A DNA stretch of 64,000 bases from a virus: the IMG/VR virus record IMGVR_UViG_3300010373_000045, positions 1 to 64,000 of that record; one strand, given 5' to 3'. Under the pieces are notes generated by a model. It saw nothing but the letters and a program-made list of their open reading frames with translations. It did not search any database and had not been told where the DNA came from. Made by a program: the position numbers and the translations under genes. Shown one piece after another: positions 26,301-33,556 of this stretch; position 1 is the stretch's first letter; the number at the start of each line of letters is the position of its first letter.

Positions 26301-28135
26301 CCTGTCATATCCGCTACATCTTTAACACCAAATGTGCCGGTCCCAGCGTTTGCTGTTACGGTCCACGATCCAGACTGTGAAACTGCCGGCGTGTTCGTTA
26401 TGAAGGCGTTTACGCCAATTACAGAGACCGCACCCGGGGATGTCCCATAATTTGAAGGAGCACCAAGCGCGCTTCCAGCAACCTGAGTTATATTCTGAGT
26501 CCATGGTCCAGATGCTTGCGTTACTGCGCCAATCGTATTGCTGCCCGCCGGTAGAGCTGATGCAACCACCACATTGAGATTCGATTGGTTTGAAGCAATG
26601 GTGACAGGGATGGATGACGCCATCGTTGTCTGACCGAGAACGATGGGAGATCCACCAACCTCATCCAAATCAGTCATAACGCGACGATCGATGGTTAGGC
26701 GAAGAATACCAGCCTGACCACTGACAAGATTGATTGATCCGGTCGAATAGATACCGCCAATTGGAGTTATTGAAGTGGTTCCGGGCGTAAACGCTCCCTC
26801 ATCTGCCATCGAGGTTCCACCAGAACCTCCTCCGCAACCAGCAGAGCAATTTATTAGTAAGCGACCGGATGAATCGACTTGAACGGCCGCTTGTTGACCG
26901 TTCGTAAGTGACGGCAAGGCAGAATTAAACTGACCCCCGATTAACTCAGACTTTGAGCCCGCGGCACCACCGGTCACGCTGCCATTTGCCGCATCTGTAG
27001 TGTTCAACGTCGCTGCAATCGAAACTGGTTGCGTTGCCTGCCAGAAAGTTCCGGTAACCGCAATCGAGGCGTTCTGAACGCTTACGGGAAGATTTGACTG
27101 GTTGGAAGCAATAACAACTGGAATGGATCCAGTCATTGTTGTTTGTCCCAGGGCAATACCAGCTCCACCAACCTGAGCTAAATTCGTATTAACCGTGGCT
27201 GCGACTGAAACCGGCTGTGTTGCTTGCCAAAACGTGCCTGTCACCGCAATCGACGAATTTCCAATGGTAACAGTTGGAGTTGATGGGAATACTACCTCCA
27301 CGTCACCACTCGTATCTGTTTTTATGGTGCGAACCAAGGTGCCATCCCAACCGGCGGTCAGAACGGGATTTGCAGTTGGTGCCGAACCGTTTGCGTCATG
27401 ACCACTTACGATCGGATCACCCCAAGCAGCATTCGTGCTGTCGGAGGCAATTGGAATTTGTCCTAGAGTTGGAGTGCCGGTAACAGTCACATTGTTAATT
27501 TTTGTGGCGTTAATAATTCCACCAGCAGAACCAATAGCGCAGCCGGTAGCACAAATCATCGTTGCCGTGCTATTTGTTCCGCTGCCAACTTTGTCAAAAG
27601 TTGTTGATCCGCCTCCGCCGCCGCTGCCACAAGCGCCAGTCCCCGGATCGTAGATCGTGGTCGCAGTTTGAAACGCTGCGCAATCTCCGGGCGTAATAGA
27701 ACCAACGATCGTTGGAACATTCGGAAAACTTACAAACGGATTGACTGGCTGTTCCTGCGCTAAATCGATCGGTGAGGTGCCTTGAATTACCCAATACCCA
27801 GGACGAGACACGATTAAACCGCTGGAACTGGAAAGGGTTACCGCATATCCAGTTCCGGAAGGATTTAGGCTTGAGTTTGCCCAAATTTGCGTTCCGACCG
27901 GAATCAAACCACTAGAATCAAGCTGAATCTGGACGACGATCGGCGCAACCTGTCCGCCACTCGTAATTTGCGCGGGACGCGTTAAGGCCAGTGTTAATGT
28001 ACCATTTGCAAGACAGTTGCCCTGAGCATCTTGGAAGCAAGTGCTCGAGACTACAGTGGCCGGCGTCGCTGCACGGCTCGGCTTCGGCACTAAGAAGAGT
28101 ATTGCTAAGAGAAAAAACAAGAGTCGGTTGCGCAT
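23315..28135 (-). CDS. giant repetitive secreted or fibre protein
   Basis: 1606 residues with an N-terminal signal peptide (residues 1-22, cleavage near SRA/ATP). At least five copies of a roughly 55-residue module containing ADxxxFTxGTTSxTPIGG then GQAGALRL and DRxxMxDLxEVGG, interleaved with SIPVxIASNQSNL and APSNYGTSPGAVxVxGVNAF repeats and Gly-rich linkers. First gene of the four-gene operon. A trimeric fibre or surface adhesin is likely; the signal peptide is odd for a virion part. Confidence 0.7.
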   Translation of the reverse strand: MRNRLLFFLLAILFLVPKPSRAATPATVVSSTCFQDAQGNCLANGTLTLALTRPAQITSGGQVAPIVVQIQLDSSGLIPVGTQIWANSSLNPSGTGYAVTLSSSSGLIVSRPGYWVIQGTSPIDLAQEQPVNPFVSFPNVPTIVGSITPGDCAAFQTATTIYDPGTGACGSGGGGGSTTFDKVGSGTNSTATMICATGCAIGSAGGIINATKINNVTVTGTPTLGQIPIASDSTNAAWGDPIVSGHDANGSAPTANPVLTAGWDGTLVRTIKTDTSGDVEVVFPSTPTVTIGNSSIAVTGTFWQATQPVSVAATVNTNLAQVGGAGIALGQTTMTGSIPVVIASNQSNLPVSVQNASIAVTGTFWQATQPVSIAATLNTTDAANGSVTGGAAGSKSELIGGQFNSALPSLTNGQQAAVQVDSSGRLLINCSAGCGGGSGGTSMADEGAFTPGTTSITPIGGIYSTGSINLVSGQAGILRLTIDRRVMTDLDEVGGSPIVLGQTTMASSIPVTIASNQSNLNVVVASALPAGSNTIGAVTQASGPWTQNITQVAGSALGAPSNYGTSPGAVSVIGVNAFITNTPAVSQSGSWTVTANAGTGTFGVKDVADMTGTTPATAPANTQIVGEIYNTAAPTPTNGQTLPLQSDSAGRLIVSCGSGCGGSGGTSIADLGSFTQGTTSITPIGGIYTTSVTNLTSGQAGALRLTNDRNLMADLNEVGGSAFTLGQNTSANSLSVVIASDYSVTDTVGSTVALNGLNVSATVALNNNQGTGFFLASGTLAATLTPEVSYDGGTTWSATQFLNSATGAVTSTLVVTNPNSATVLSILIPGGVSNARVRVSSFTSGTANGTLRATLNQSQEAEIVGSLPTGSNTIGAVTQASGPWSQNITQVGGSALALGQTTMSASIPVVLASNQSNVNVAVAAALPAGGNTIGAVNQGTTPWVVKDNADMTGTTPGTAPSNTLIVGQIYNSAAPTPTTGQTLPLQADSAGRLIVDCGSGCGGSGGTSMADEAGFTQGTTSFTPIGGYYNTSITNLTAGQGGALRLTNDRNVMVDINEIGGTLVSVFADEGSFTAGTTAVNVIGGTYNTGSISLTSGQAGALRLTADRRVMTDLEDVAGAQLGAPSNYGTSPGAVAVLGVNAFVTNTVAVSGTVTANAGTGTFGTKDAADMTGTTPGTAPSNTLIVGEIYNSAAPTPTTGQTLPLQADSAGRLIVSCGSGCGGSGGTSIADEATFTQGTTSLTPIGGIYVTSVTNLTAGQAGAVRLNNDRTIMSDLHEVAETVLGAPSNYGTSPGAVAVIGVNAFITNTPSVAQSGTWNVTVNTALPAGTNTIGKIDVLGNSGNTMDAAGQNQTSPAAELIIGGQFNTSPTTITSGNVSPLQLDANGNLKVNLNANTFGTITVTGTVTANAGTGNFSENLTQVNSVALGSPSNYGTSPGAVSVLGVNAFVTNTIAGNITQIGGSSLALGQTTMSASIPVVIASNQSSLPVSAQPSTSSTNAATTFEADAVTTSTTVKSSAGNVYGYYVYNPNSSACFLEVFNTTTPTLGTTTPILSLGIPATSAANIPASSIAVANFSTAIAVASTTASKGASTCGTGMTVNVWYQ

Positions 28136-28181
28136 AACATAGAGCTATATACACAACCACGCACCGATGGAAGTTCTTAGT

Positions 28182-28361
28182 TCAGGAGGCTAACGGAATT
28201 TCTAACCATCCCCACCAAGCGGAGACACCTTCGACTTTATCCAGCCACTGTCCGCAATAGATACAACTTCGCCGCGGTTTGCCGTCATAATGTCCGCGCA
28301 CAGCCTTGTGTGGCCGTAATTTCTCTCCCAATACAATACATAGTATGCGGGTATCGATCAT
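28182..28361 (-). CDS. small zinc-knuckle-like protein
   Basis: 59 residues, start overlapping the upstream stop (ATGA). CIYCGQWLDKVE with an upstream HYDGKPRRS resembles half of a zinc ribbon; the C-terminus is Trp-rich. Function unknown. Confidence 0.6.
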   Translation of the reverse strand: MIDTRILCIVLGEKLRPHKAVRGHYDGKPRRSCIYCGQWLDKVEGVSAWWGWLEIPLAS

Positions 28362-28765
28362 TGAATATCCGTTGCAAATCTCGGAATTTCAGCCTGGACC
28401 GCCTCTAATAATTGATTAAAATTAAATGGCTGCTCAACATTGCGACGTATAATGCCATTTGCCCTATTCAAAACTTCGACCCTCAAAGAATCTTTCGGTA
28501 AAAAACCTAATTGATCTGCTCGCAGAAGCGTAATCATCTTTTTGGTATCCTGGTCGCAGATATCCTTAAAAAAAATCCAGATAGCTGGACCATAAAATCC
28601 AAGGTCATCAAGCTCACACAGTGCGAGAATGCCCTGGCAACCGCTCATGGGATCCACAATCGGCCGCGCCTTCACCAATTCTATCATCGCCGATACGGCG
28701 CCTACGTTTCCTTCCGCCATGGCACAAACCGCTTCGGCAAAATCCATTCCCAACTGGATACGCAT
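28358..28765 (-). CDS. hypothetical protein
   Basis: 135 residues, all-helical/beta mix, with GAVSAMIELVKARPIVDPMS and LDDLGFYGPAIWIFFKD that look like a compact globular fold. A hairpin repeat (R5) ends 15 bases before its ATG, overlapping its leader. I recall similar proteins from other phages, without function. Confidence 0.65.
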   Translation of the reverse strand: MRIQLGMDFAEAVCAMAEGNVGAVSAMIELVKARPIVDPMSGCQGILALCELDDLGFYGPAIWIFFKDICDQDTKKMITLLRADQLGFLPKDSLRVEVLNRANGIIRRNVEQPFNFNQLLEAVQAEIPRFATDIQ

Positions 28766-28779
28766 TTTAACTTACCTTT

Positions 28780-28813
28780 GTTCCAACATTTCCTTTGTTG
28801 GACTTGGTTCTGC
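28780..28813 (-). repeat. hairpin repeat copy R5
   Basis: On the minus strand: GCAGAACCAA, then GTCCAAC, loop AAAGGAA, ATGTTGGAAC. Same 34-base architecture as R1/R2. It lies directly before the ribosome site (AAAGG) and ATG of the 28765 gene, in the direction of transcription. Confidence 0.65.
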
Positions 28814-28841
28814 ACGTCAAGTGGCGCTAAATCAGTAAGGT

Positions 28842-29057
28842 TCAAGACTTTCCTTTACGCTCAGGTTCCTTGGTCTCGCCGGCCAGCGCCTCGCGCAACT
28901 TTGCCGTTTGATATGCAGATTGAAGCGAACAGAGTGCGGTATACAACCAAATGGACGATTGCGCGTTCGGAACGCCAAATGGCAGATTGTTTGGATCAGA
29001 CATATAGTTTATTTCTGCGGCTATTTCATCTGACGATTGTAGAGCTCTTACTTTCAT
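28842..29057 (-). CDS. hypothetical protein
   Basis: 71 residues, ATGA overlap with the upstream HTH gene. Helical, with a basic Lys/Glu tail. Unknown. Confidence 0.6.
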   Translation of the reverse strand: MKVRALQSSDEIAAEINYMSDPNNLPFGVPNAQSSIWLYTALCSLQSAYQTAKLREALAGETKEPERKGKS

Positions 29058-29230
29058 CTTGCTCTCTCCTTTTCTACGGCACGATGAAGCGCCGCATAAA
29101 CCTTTGCTTCCGTTAAATTCATGATTTCGGCAATCTGCCTAACTGTATTTCCAGACCTGCGCAATGTAAGCGCGGTTTTCTCGCGCTCCGTTAAACGGCA
29201 AAGATCGTACACCCTACGATAGCCAGGCAT
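29054..29230 (-). CDS. small sigma-region-4/LuxR-like HTH protein
   Basis: 58 residues starting MPGYRRVYDLCRLTEREKTA; the sequence LTEREKTALTLRRSGNTVRQ followed by IAEIMNLTEAKVYAALHRAV is a helix-turn-helix of the LuxR/sigma-4 type. Stand-alone DNA-binding domain, probably a local regulator. ATGA overlap with the next gene. Confidence 0.7.
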   Translation of the reverse strand: MPGYRRVYDLCRLTEREKTALTLRRSGNTVRQIAEIMNLTEAKVYAALHRAVEKERAR

Positions 29231-29233
29231 TTC

Positions 29234-29395
29234 TTATAGCTCGACTTTTGATGCATTATTTAGAGCGCAACAAATCAGGTGCACTGCTTCATTGTAGCCC
29301 TCATCACCTTCCTGTAATTCCCCGAAGGTTATTGCTTTGGCTTTCTTGAGAGCTTCGCGCATTTCTTCGAAATTATTAACGGCACCACAAATCAA
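29234..29395 (-). CDS. small hypothetical protein (start uncertain)
   Basis: 53 residues from TTG with AAAGG 5 bases upstream. The frame continues to 29590, but the extra stretch holds two hairpin repeats that are non-coding elsewhere, so I chose the shorter form. The sequence (CGAVNNFEEMREALKKAKA then HLICCALNN) is helical with three cysteines. Upstream ATG at 29542 is the alternative. Confidence 0.5.
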   Translation of the reverse strand: MICGAVNNFEEMREALKKAKAITFGELQEGDEGYNEAVHLICCALNNASKVEL

Positions 29396-29417
29396 TTGTG
29401 CCTTTTTGCGCTGTTCG

Positions 29418-29441
29418 GTTCCAACATCCCTTCTGCTGGAC
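29418..29441 (-). repeat. hairpin repeat copy R6 (R3-type variant)
   Basis: Minus strand GTCCAGC, AGAAGGG, ATGTTGGAAC, identical to R3 over 24 bases and similar beyond (CCGAA-AGCGCAAA). Located in the leader of the small gene that starts at 29395. Confidence 0.65.
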
Positions 29442-29484
29442 GCAGTAAATACCTGGGCAGCAATCCAAGCGAGCGCGCGGAACA

Positions 29485-29508
29485 GTTCCAACACCCTTTC
29501 CGTTGGAC
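29485..29508 (-). repeat. hairpin repeat copy R7
   Basis: Minus strand, 24 bases identical to the cores of R1 and R2. Together with R6 it reproduces the R2-R3 order of the left end, 29 kb away and inverted. Confidence 0.65.
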
Positions 29509-29552
29509 ATTTGGAAGCCGAAAGTGTAGTACGGAACCTCATTTTAATCAAA

Positions 29553-29639
29553 TCATCTTTTCTTGCTTTGCATCCAGGCATTCCAGCCAAGAAAAATTAT
29601 TCCCGCAACGAAAAAGGCTATCGGAACGGCATAGATCAT
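29553..29639 (-). CDS. tiny single-pass membrane peptide
   Basis: 28 residues: MIYAVPIAFFVAGIIFLGWN followed by a basic tail ending KKR. One transmembrane helix, positive-inside C-terminus. Its stop lies 14 bases before an ATG of the downstream frame. Unknown role. Confidence 0.5.
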   Translation of the reverse strand: MIYAVPIAFFVAGIIFLGWNAWMQSKKR

Positions 29640-29643
29640 CTTT

Positions 29644-30144
29644 TCACCATTTTGAAACAACAACAGCCTGGCCGCCTTGGAGTTCAATCAGTTCATTGGA
29701 TCCGTTAAGTTTTGTTCGAATATAGGTTCCCAGTTTTGTGCTGGACATTTTTATCAGTGATCCAGATTCATCAAATGCTTCGCCATCGTGTGTGACTGTA
29801 ATCTGTTCGCTTAAACTATTCCCTTCGGCGTCCACTAAATCTAATTTCTTTGGTGCGGGCGGAGGTATATTGGACTTGTCGATATCGGAACAATTGCAGG
29901 ATTGAATCTCATCGACGGTTTCATCGATCGGCATACCGTCCCAACTATCACACCAGTGTGCGAGCTCGCCGGTTAGCACGCGGCCGAAGTATTTCAGGCA
30001 TTCGATCTTCCATTGTTCGCTTTGTGCTGTTTTTGTGGGAGCGTTTAATTCAGGGGGAGGTTCTATCTCTCCCGATTCAACTGCACACCAAAAGCAACGC
30101 CCATCACCGGTTCTTATCGTGCCATGCTTATTGCACTTCCTCAT
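29644..30144 (-). CDS. zinc-binding hypothetical protein
   Basis: 166 residues. The N-terminus MRKCNKHGTIRTGDGRCFWC carries a Cys/His pair and CxxC zinc knuckle; the remainder is acidic with Pro-rich linkers and a C-terminal beta segment (ITVTHDGEAFDESG). Overlaps the HNH gene by 17 bases. Confidence 0.65.
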   Translation of the reverse strand: MRKCNKHGTIRTGDGRCFWCAVESGEIEPPPELNAPTKTAQSEQWKIECLKYFGRVLTGELAHWCDSWDGMPIDETVDEIQSCNCSDIDKSNIPPPAPKKLDLVDAEGNSLSEQITVTHDGEAFDESGSLIKMSSTKLGTYIRTKLNGSNELIELQGGQAVVVSKW

Positions 30145-30472
30145 TGGCTAACCTCTGGAATCCTATTGTTCTGTGATGATGACAATTGGATTTCCACTGA
30201 CTGCACCTAATTTCGCTACATTCGATACAATCGCATCGATGCGCGTGATGCCATTCACCATCTTTCTCCGGGCAATACGCTCGACACACGCAACAGCGAT
30301 GATGGTAGTGCTCAAAAATTTTTTTACGTTGTGCCGATTTATCCTTACCATGAAGTAGAACGTGCCGTATGCCGATACTGTCGCGCACAACCTGTGATCT
30401 TCGGTCGACAAATTCTTTATTAGCGCGCTTCTCTTTGGTCTCGGCCGGACACGATTTAAAGCCCCTCGGCAT
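30128..30472 (-). CDS. HNH-like endonuclease
   Basis: 114 residues from ATG 30472 (the longer frame to 30562 overlaps the upstream gene). CCVCRAYCPE, then GEWHHAHRCDCIECSEIRCS and CHHHR reproduce the zinc-HNH layout: two Cys pairs framing a WHH active-site strand. Small stand-alone HNH proteins in phages cut DNA at cos/packaging sites or act as homing nucleases; nothing here decides which. Confidence 0.65.
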   Translation of the reverse strand: MPRGFKSCPAETKEKRANKEFVDRRSQVVRDSIGIRHVLLHGKDKSAQRKKIFEHYHHRCCVCRAYCPEKDGEWHHAHRCDCIECSEIRCSQWKSNCHHHRTIGFQRLANEEVQ

Positions 30473-30737
30473 GTTGCTCCAACATTTCCGCGAGAAATTC
30501 CATCGCCTCGCAATCCTGTAAGCCGGCAAGTCCACGGTTTGCCCATTCGACTCTATCGGCATACTTCGTATAACCGAGGCTTTCTGCTACTTTAACGCCG
30601 AATTTACGGTCTTCTAACTCGGTAAAATTTGCCGCGAGTATCGCTTCGGAATCAATATCGTTGCAAGTATGATTGGAATACGATTCTGCCGCTAAGCGTA
30701 AGAAATAAGCCGCGAGTTTCATTTCTTTGGCTGTCAT
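30456..30737 (-). CDS. hypothetical protein
   Basis: 93 residues from ATG with GGAGA 6 bases upstream; the longer frame is explained by a tiny membrane gene in another phase. Helical, begins MTAKEMKLAAYFLRLAAESY. No family. Confidence 0.6.
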   Translation of the reverse strand: MTAKEMKLAAYFLRLAAESYSNHTCNDIDSEAILAANFTELEDRKFGVKVAESLGYTKYADRVEWANRGLAGLQDCEAMEFLAEMLEQHAEGL

Positions 30738-30859
30738 TGATTTCTCCAATCTAACCACACCCAACAAACACCAATTGCGAATGGAATTATGGCTCTCGGA
30801 TCGCCCATAAACGCCACTACGAAGGCACACCCAATATAGAGCCAGCTTAAGGCTCTCAT
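30734..30859 (-). CDS. tiny membrane protein
   Basis: 41 residues with two short hydrophobic segments (MRALSWLYIGCAFVVAFMGD and AIIPFAIGVCWVWL). ATGA overlaps at both ends tie it to its neighbours. Confidence 0.6.
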   Translation of the reverse strand: MRALSWLYIGCAFVVAFMGDPRAIIPFAIGVCWVWLDWRNQ

Positions 30860-30963
30860 TTCTTTCCCTTGAAATAATTTGCGAGAGCGTTGTCAATCGT
30901 AAAGACTACGGCGAGAACCAAAAGAAACGTCATGACTGGATGTATCAGACACCATTCTTTCAT
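30856..30963 (-). CDS. tiny single-pass membrane protein
   Basis: 35 residues: MKEWCLIHPVMTFLLVLAVV continuing into FTIDNALANYFKGKK. One transmembrane helix with a basic tail. Overlaps the gene before and the gene after by 4 bases each, strong evidence that it is translated. Confidence 0.6.
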   Translation of the reverse strand: MKEWCLIHPVMTFLLVLAVVFTIDNALANYFKGKK

Positions 30964-31388
30964 AACAACTCCTGGCCGACCATAAACATCGGGAAAACAT
31001 CCCGCATAAATTCGAATTGATCGCGCACGGTTTTTGTGTCGATGATGTGATTAATTTCTTTCAGTTCAATTTGCTTAGTAATTTTCAGACATTCCGCGAA
31101 AAATTCCATGTGTCGCTCGTTAACTCCGGAACCTATGGCGTAGATTGCATGCCGATAAAAGCCATATTCGCCGATTGGCGCCACGGGATCCAGTAACGGT
31201 TCGTCGTTGTTAAACAGACATTCGCCGGTCGATATATCGAGTTCGTAGATAAAAATATCGAACAACCTCCACTTACCGTTGTGCTTTGCTTTATACCAAC
31301 GCGTAAAATGTTCACGGTCCGGCGCGCTCGCCATCTGATTAACGATTTTTTGCATTTCGCGCTGAAAGATGAACGGATCAAGTTTCAT
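30960..31388 (-). CDS. hypothetical protein
   Basis: 142 residues from ATG 31388, which overlaps the upstream stop. Aromatic-rich globular sequence (HFTRWYKAKHNGKWRLFDIF, YGFYRHAIYAIG). No motif recognised. Confidence 0.65.
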   Translation of the reverse strand: MKLDPFIFQREMQKIVNQMASAPDREHFTRWYKAKHNGKWRLFDIFIYELDISTGECLFNNDEPLLDPVAPIGEYGFYRHAIYAIGSGVNERHMEFFAECLKITKQIELKEINHIIDTKTVRDQFEFMRDVFPMFMVGQELL

Positions 31389-31579
31389 TTGGGTGACCAG
31401 CCTTCTTTGCCCCATTGCCTCTCGGTATTGAAACGCTTATCAATGTCGTAACGATGATACATCGAGAATGCCTGCTTATTCCCACAGCGCGGACAGCCTT
31501 TGGCCGCGTTCTTGGCGTCTCGAAATTCGCCGCAATCCGGACAGTGGATATCGTAGCTCATTTGTGTATTTACAGGCAT
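31385..31579 (-). CDS. zinc-ribbon protein
   Basis: 64 residues. CPDCGEFRDAKNAAKGCPRC (residues 13-32) is a classical two-knuckle zinc ribbon followed by a basic, Tyr-rich tail. Confidence 0.7.
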   Translation of the reverse strand: MPVNTQMSYDIHCPDCGEFRDAKNAAKGCPRCGNKQAFSMYHRYDIDKRFNTERQWGKEGWSPK

Positions 31580-31881
31580 TACGAGCGAAACATTTTCTTT
31601 ATGTTTAATCGTCCATCCGAATCCAATTTGAGATAGAGATTTGCCGGCCCGCCTTGAAAGTATTTTTTATCAATCATAAAGGAAGTATTGATAACGCGAC
31701 CCAACCAGGTCCACTCCGCATTGGCTTCAATAAGACCACCACTTGCCAAAGATGGAAATTCCGGTTTGATTAGTTTTATTTCCGAAGGAAAGCTATAAAC
31801 TCGAAACGGAAATTGACGAACCGCGGCCGCCGCAGCGACGCCGCCAATCATGTTGTGCAAAAAAGAACGACGTGAAATCAT
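31579..31881 (-). CDS. Tat-signal-bearing exported protein
   Basis: 100 residues from ATG 31881: MISRRSFLHNMIGGVAAAAA is a twin-arginine signal (SRRSFL) with a hydrophobic core. The mature part ends LYLKLDSDGRLNIKKMFRS. The Tat route exports folded proteins, unusual for phage; I recall short Tat-signal proteins in other environmental phage genomes without known function. Confidence 0.65.
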   Translation of the reverse strand: MISRRSFLHNMIGGVAAAAAVRQFPFRVYSFPSEIKLIKPEFPSLASGGLIEANAEWTWLGRVINTSFMIDKKYFQGGPANLYLKLDSDGRLNIKKMFRS

Positions 31882-32450
31882 GGATAAGGATCTCCCGCTT
31901 GACATCCCGGCTGGCAGTGATCAATACCGCCGCAGTTTACACATCTTGCCGCATCGCCTGTCAGTATTTTTACAGCCGCTTCGGCCCGTTCTTTCGTTAG
32001 ACCGAACTTGAATTTTGTTTGAACAAGATATGGCAGGAGACTACACATATCGGCGTCGTCGTCTATGATCACAAACGCTTCTGGCTGGTTTCTTGATATC
32101 CACCAGGCAATTTCATCGCCGCGTTTTGGATCTGTAATCGCCTTCCATTCCTTGGAGTTGTAACGCTTCTGTGTTAGTTCATGGCTCCGCGGTGTGACGT
32201 CGATAACGTCCGCGTCTACTCCCCAAAATTGCAGAATGATCCGCATTTCTTGGAGCCCAATGTATCGCCACGCGCTGGAAATAACAATTTTCGCCTTGGT
32301 TTTATCGATTAACCAGTTCAGATTTTTTACGCACCGAGGATCGGCGGAGGAATGATACTGACCATTAATCACATCGCGTCGCCGGACGCTGGAGCGCGTC
32401 ACCATTACGCCATCGATATCGAGGAAAATGACTTTTTTTACTGGAACCAT
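31878..32450 (-). CDS. HAD-superfamily phosphatase (RNA-repair SAK type)
   Basis: 190 residues. FLDIDGVMV (9-17) is the HAD nucleophile motif; VISSAW (about 55) is motif II and DDDADMCSLLPY motif IV. The order and the phrase 'LDIDGVL...R...WRYI' match the HAD domain grouped with Swiss-Army-Knife RNA-repair proteins. A Cys/His tail (CVNCGGIDHCQPGC) is appended, an extra zinc site. Could remove phosphates from cleaved tRNA; that is inference. Confidence 0.7.
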   Translation of the reverse strand: MVPVKKVIFLDIDGVMVTRSSVRRRDVINGQYHSSADPRCVKNLNWLIDKTKAKIVISSAWRYIGLQEMRIILQFWGVDADVIDVTPRSHELTQKRYNSKEWKAITDPKRGDEIAWWISRNQPEAFVIIDDDADMCSLLPYLVQTKFKFGLTKERAEAAVKILTGDAARCVNCGGIDHCQPGCQAGDPYP

Positions 32451-32716
32451 GTGCTTACTCTTTCCACGCAATCCGGCATCTTGACGCGTTTTACCGGATT
32501 ATCCGATGCAGCTAAGTGCTCGCGTATCGCGTAATTGTACGCTGCATCTAATTCAGATTGAAGCGGTCGGCGATCCTGATATTTAAAATCGCATCCAACA
32601 AGTGAAAGCGTGTCTTTAGCAATTTGGAATGAAACTTTACGACCACGTGGCATTAATTTCAGTTTTAGTTTGAAGACAGTAGGTTTTGCTGCTTCCTTAT
32701 TGACACCTCGGGGCAT
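32438..32716 (-). CDS. basic hypothetical protein
   Basis: 92 residues from ATG 32716. Lys/Arg-rich N-terminus (MPRGVNKEAAKPTVFKLKLK) followed by a helical region. Ends within the HAD gene by 13 bases. Unknown. Confidence 0.6.
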   Translation of the reverse strand: MPRGVNKEAAKPTVFKLKLKLMPRGRKVSFQIAKDTLSLVGCDFKYQDRRPLQSELDAAYNYAIREHLAASDNPVKRVKMPDCVERVSTWFQ

Positions 32717-32918
32717 ATTCAATCCTCCAAAGTTTCCCGTCAATATCTTCGCCAAACCAATCATCCGGCCCGAACCATGGATTAATTGTTATCGGAATGC
32801 CATCGAGCTTCGGGAATGATGGATCGTATTTTTTTTTGATTACTTGCTCTTGTAACTTCGCAAAAATCTGTTGGCTTACAAACAAGCGAATGAATTGTTT
32901 TTCAGCAATAGGTTCCAT
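32697..32918 (-). CDS. hypothetical protein
   Basis: 73 residues from ATG 32918 (32942 also possible). Mixed fold with a Trp-rich centre (NPWFGPDDWFGEDIDGKLWR). Overlaps both neighbours. Confidence 0.55.
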   Translation of the reverse strand: MEPIAEKQFIRLFVSQQIFAKLQEQVIKKKYDPSFPKLDGIPITINPWFGPDDWFGEDIDGKLWRIEYAPRCQ

Positions 32919-33556
32919 GGAAATTCTTTCAACACCGTCCACCCTGGCAACATCTCAATCAACTCGCTTTTCATTGCGGCGCCTTCGTACATCGATTCCG
33001 CCACAGCTTCGATCATCATGTATTTGGTTCGAGATAGTGCCTTTTGTCCGTGCGCGATCATATCCTTTTCTGCGCCGTGGATATCGACCCACAATAGGTC
33101 GATAGATTCAAGGACACATAAGTCGAATAGTGTATCAAGTTTTATGCAGGGGATGTTGCGAACCAATCTAAAATCGTCTACAGATACGGCAATTTTATCC
33201 GGAATTGGCCGATAAACCGAACCGAACCCTCCACCGCTGGCTGTGCAAGAATAAAAATCGCAACTTCCATTACGATCTGCGATTGCGAAATGTCCCGCAA
33301 TTATAGACCTGGATATCAAGCACGTTTGCTGTCGTTCTTCGTCGGAGACATTCGGAAAATACTCTTGCACAAGTAAATTAAAATTAAGCCTGTCCGCTTC
33401 AATCATTACGGCTTGTACGTCTTTATGGTCCTTTAATACTTCAAGCATCCAGGCCGTATCTTCGCCCAGGTGCGCGCCTAAATCGACAAGACACACCGAA
33501 TTACCGGTCCGCTCGAGGATTTCCGTAATTGCCGCGCGTTCTTCAGGAAACGTCAT
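32876..33556 (-). CDS. FkbM-type SAM methyltransferase-like protein
   Basis: 226 residues. VCLVDLGAHLGEDTAWML is SAM motif I; VMIEADRLNFNLL (motif II), IKLDTLFD then DLLWVDIHGAEKDMI are the FkbM (Methyltransf_21) hallmarks. The family O-methylates sugars or lipids. In a phage it could modify surface glycan or DNA-linked sugars; no glycosyltransferase is in view. Confidence 0.75.
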   Translation of the reverse strand: MTFPEERAAITEILERTGNSVCLVDLGAHLGEDTAWMLEVLKDHKDVQAVMIEADRLNFNLLVQEYFPNVSDEERQQTCLISRSIIAGHFAIADRNGSCDFYSCTASGGGFGSVYRPIPDKIAVSVDDFRLVRNIPCIKLDTLFDLCVLESIDLLWVDIHGAEKDMIAHGQKALSRTKYMMIEAVAESMYEGAAMKSELIEMLPGWTVLKEFPWNLLLKNNSFACL

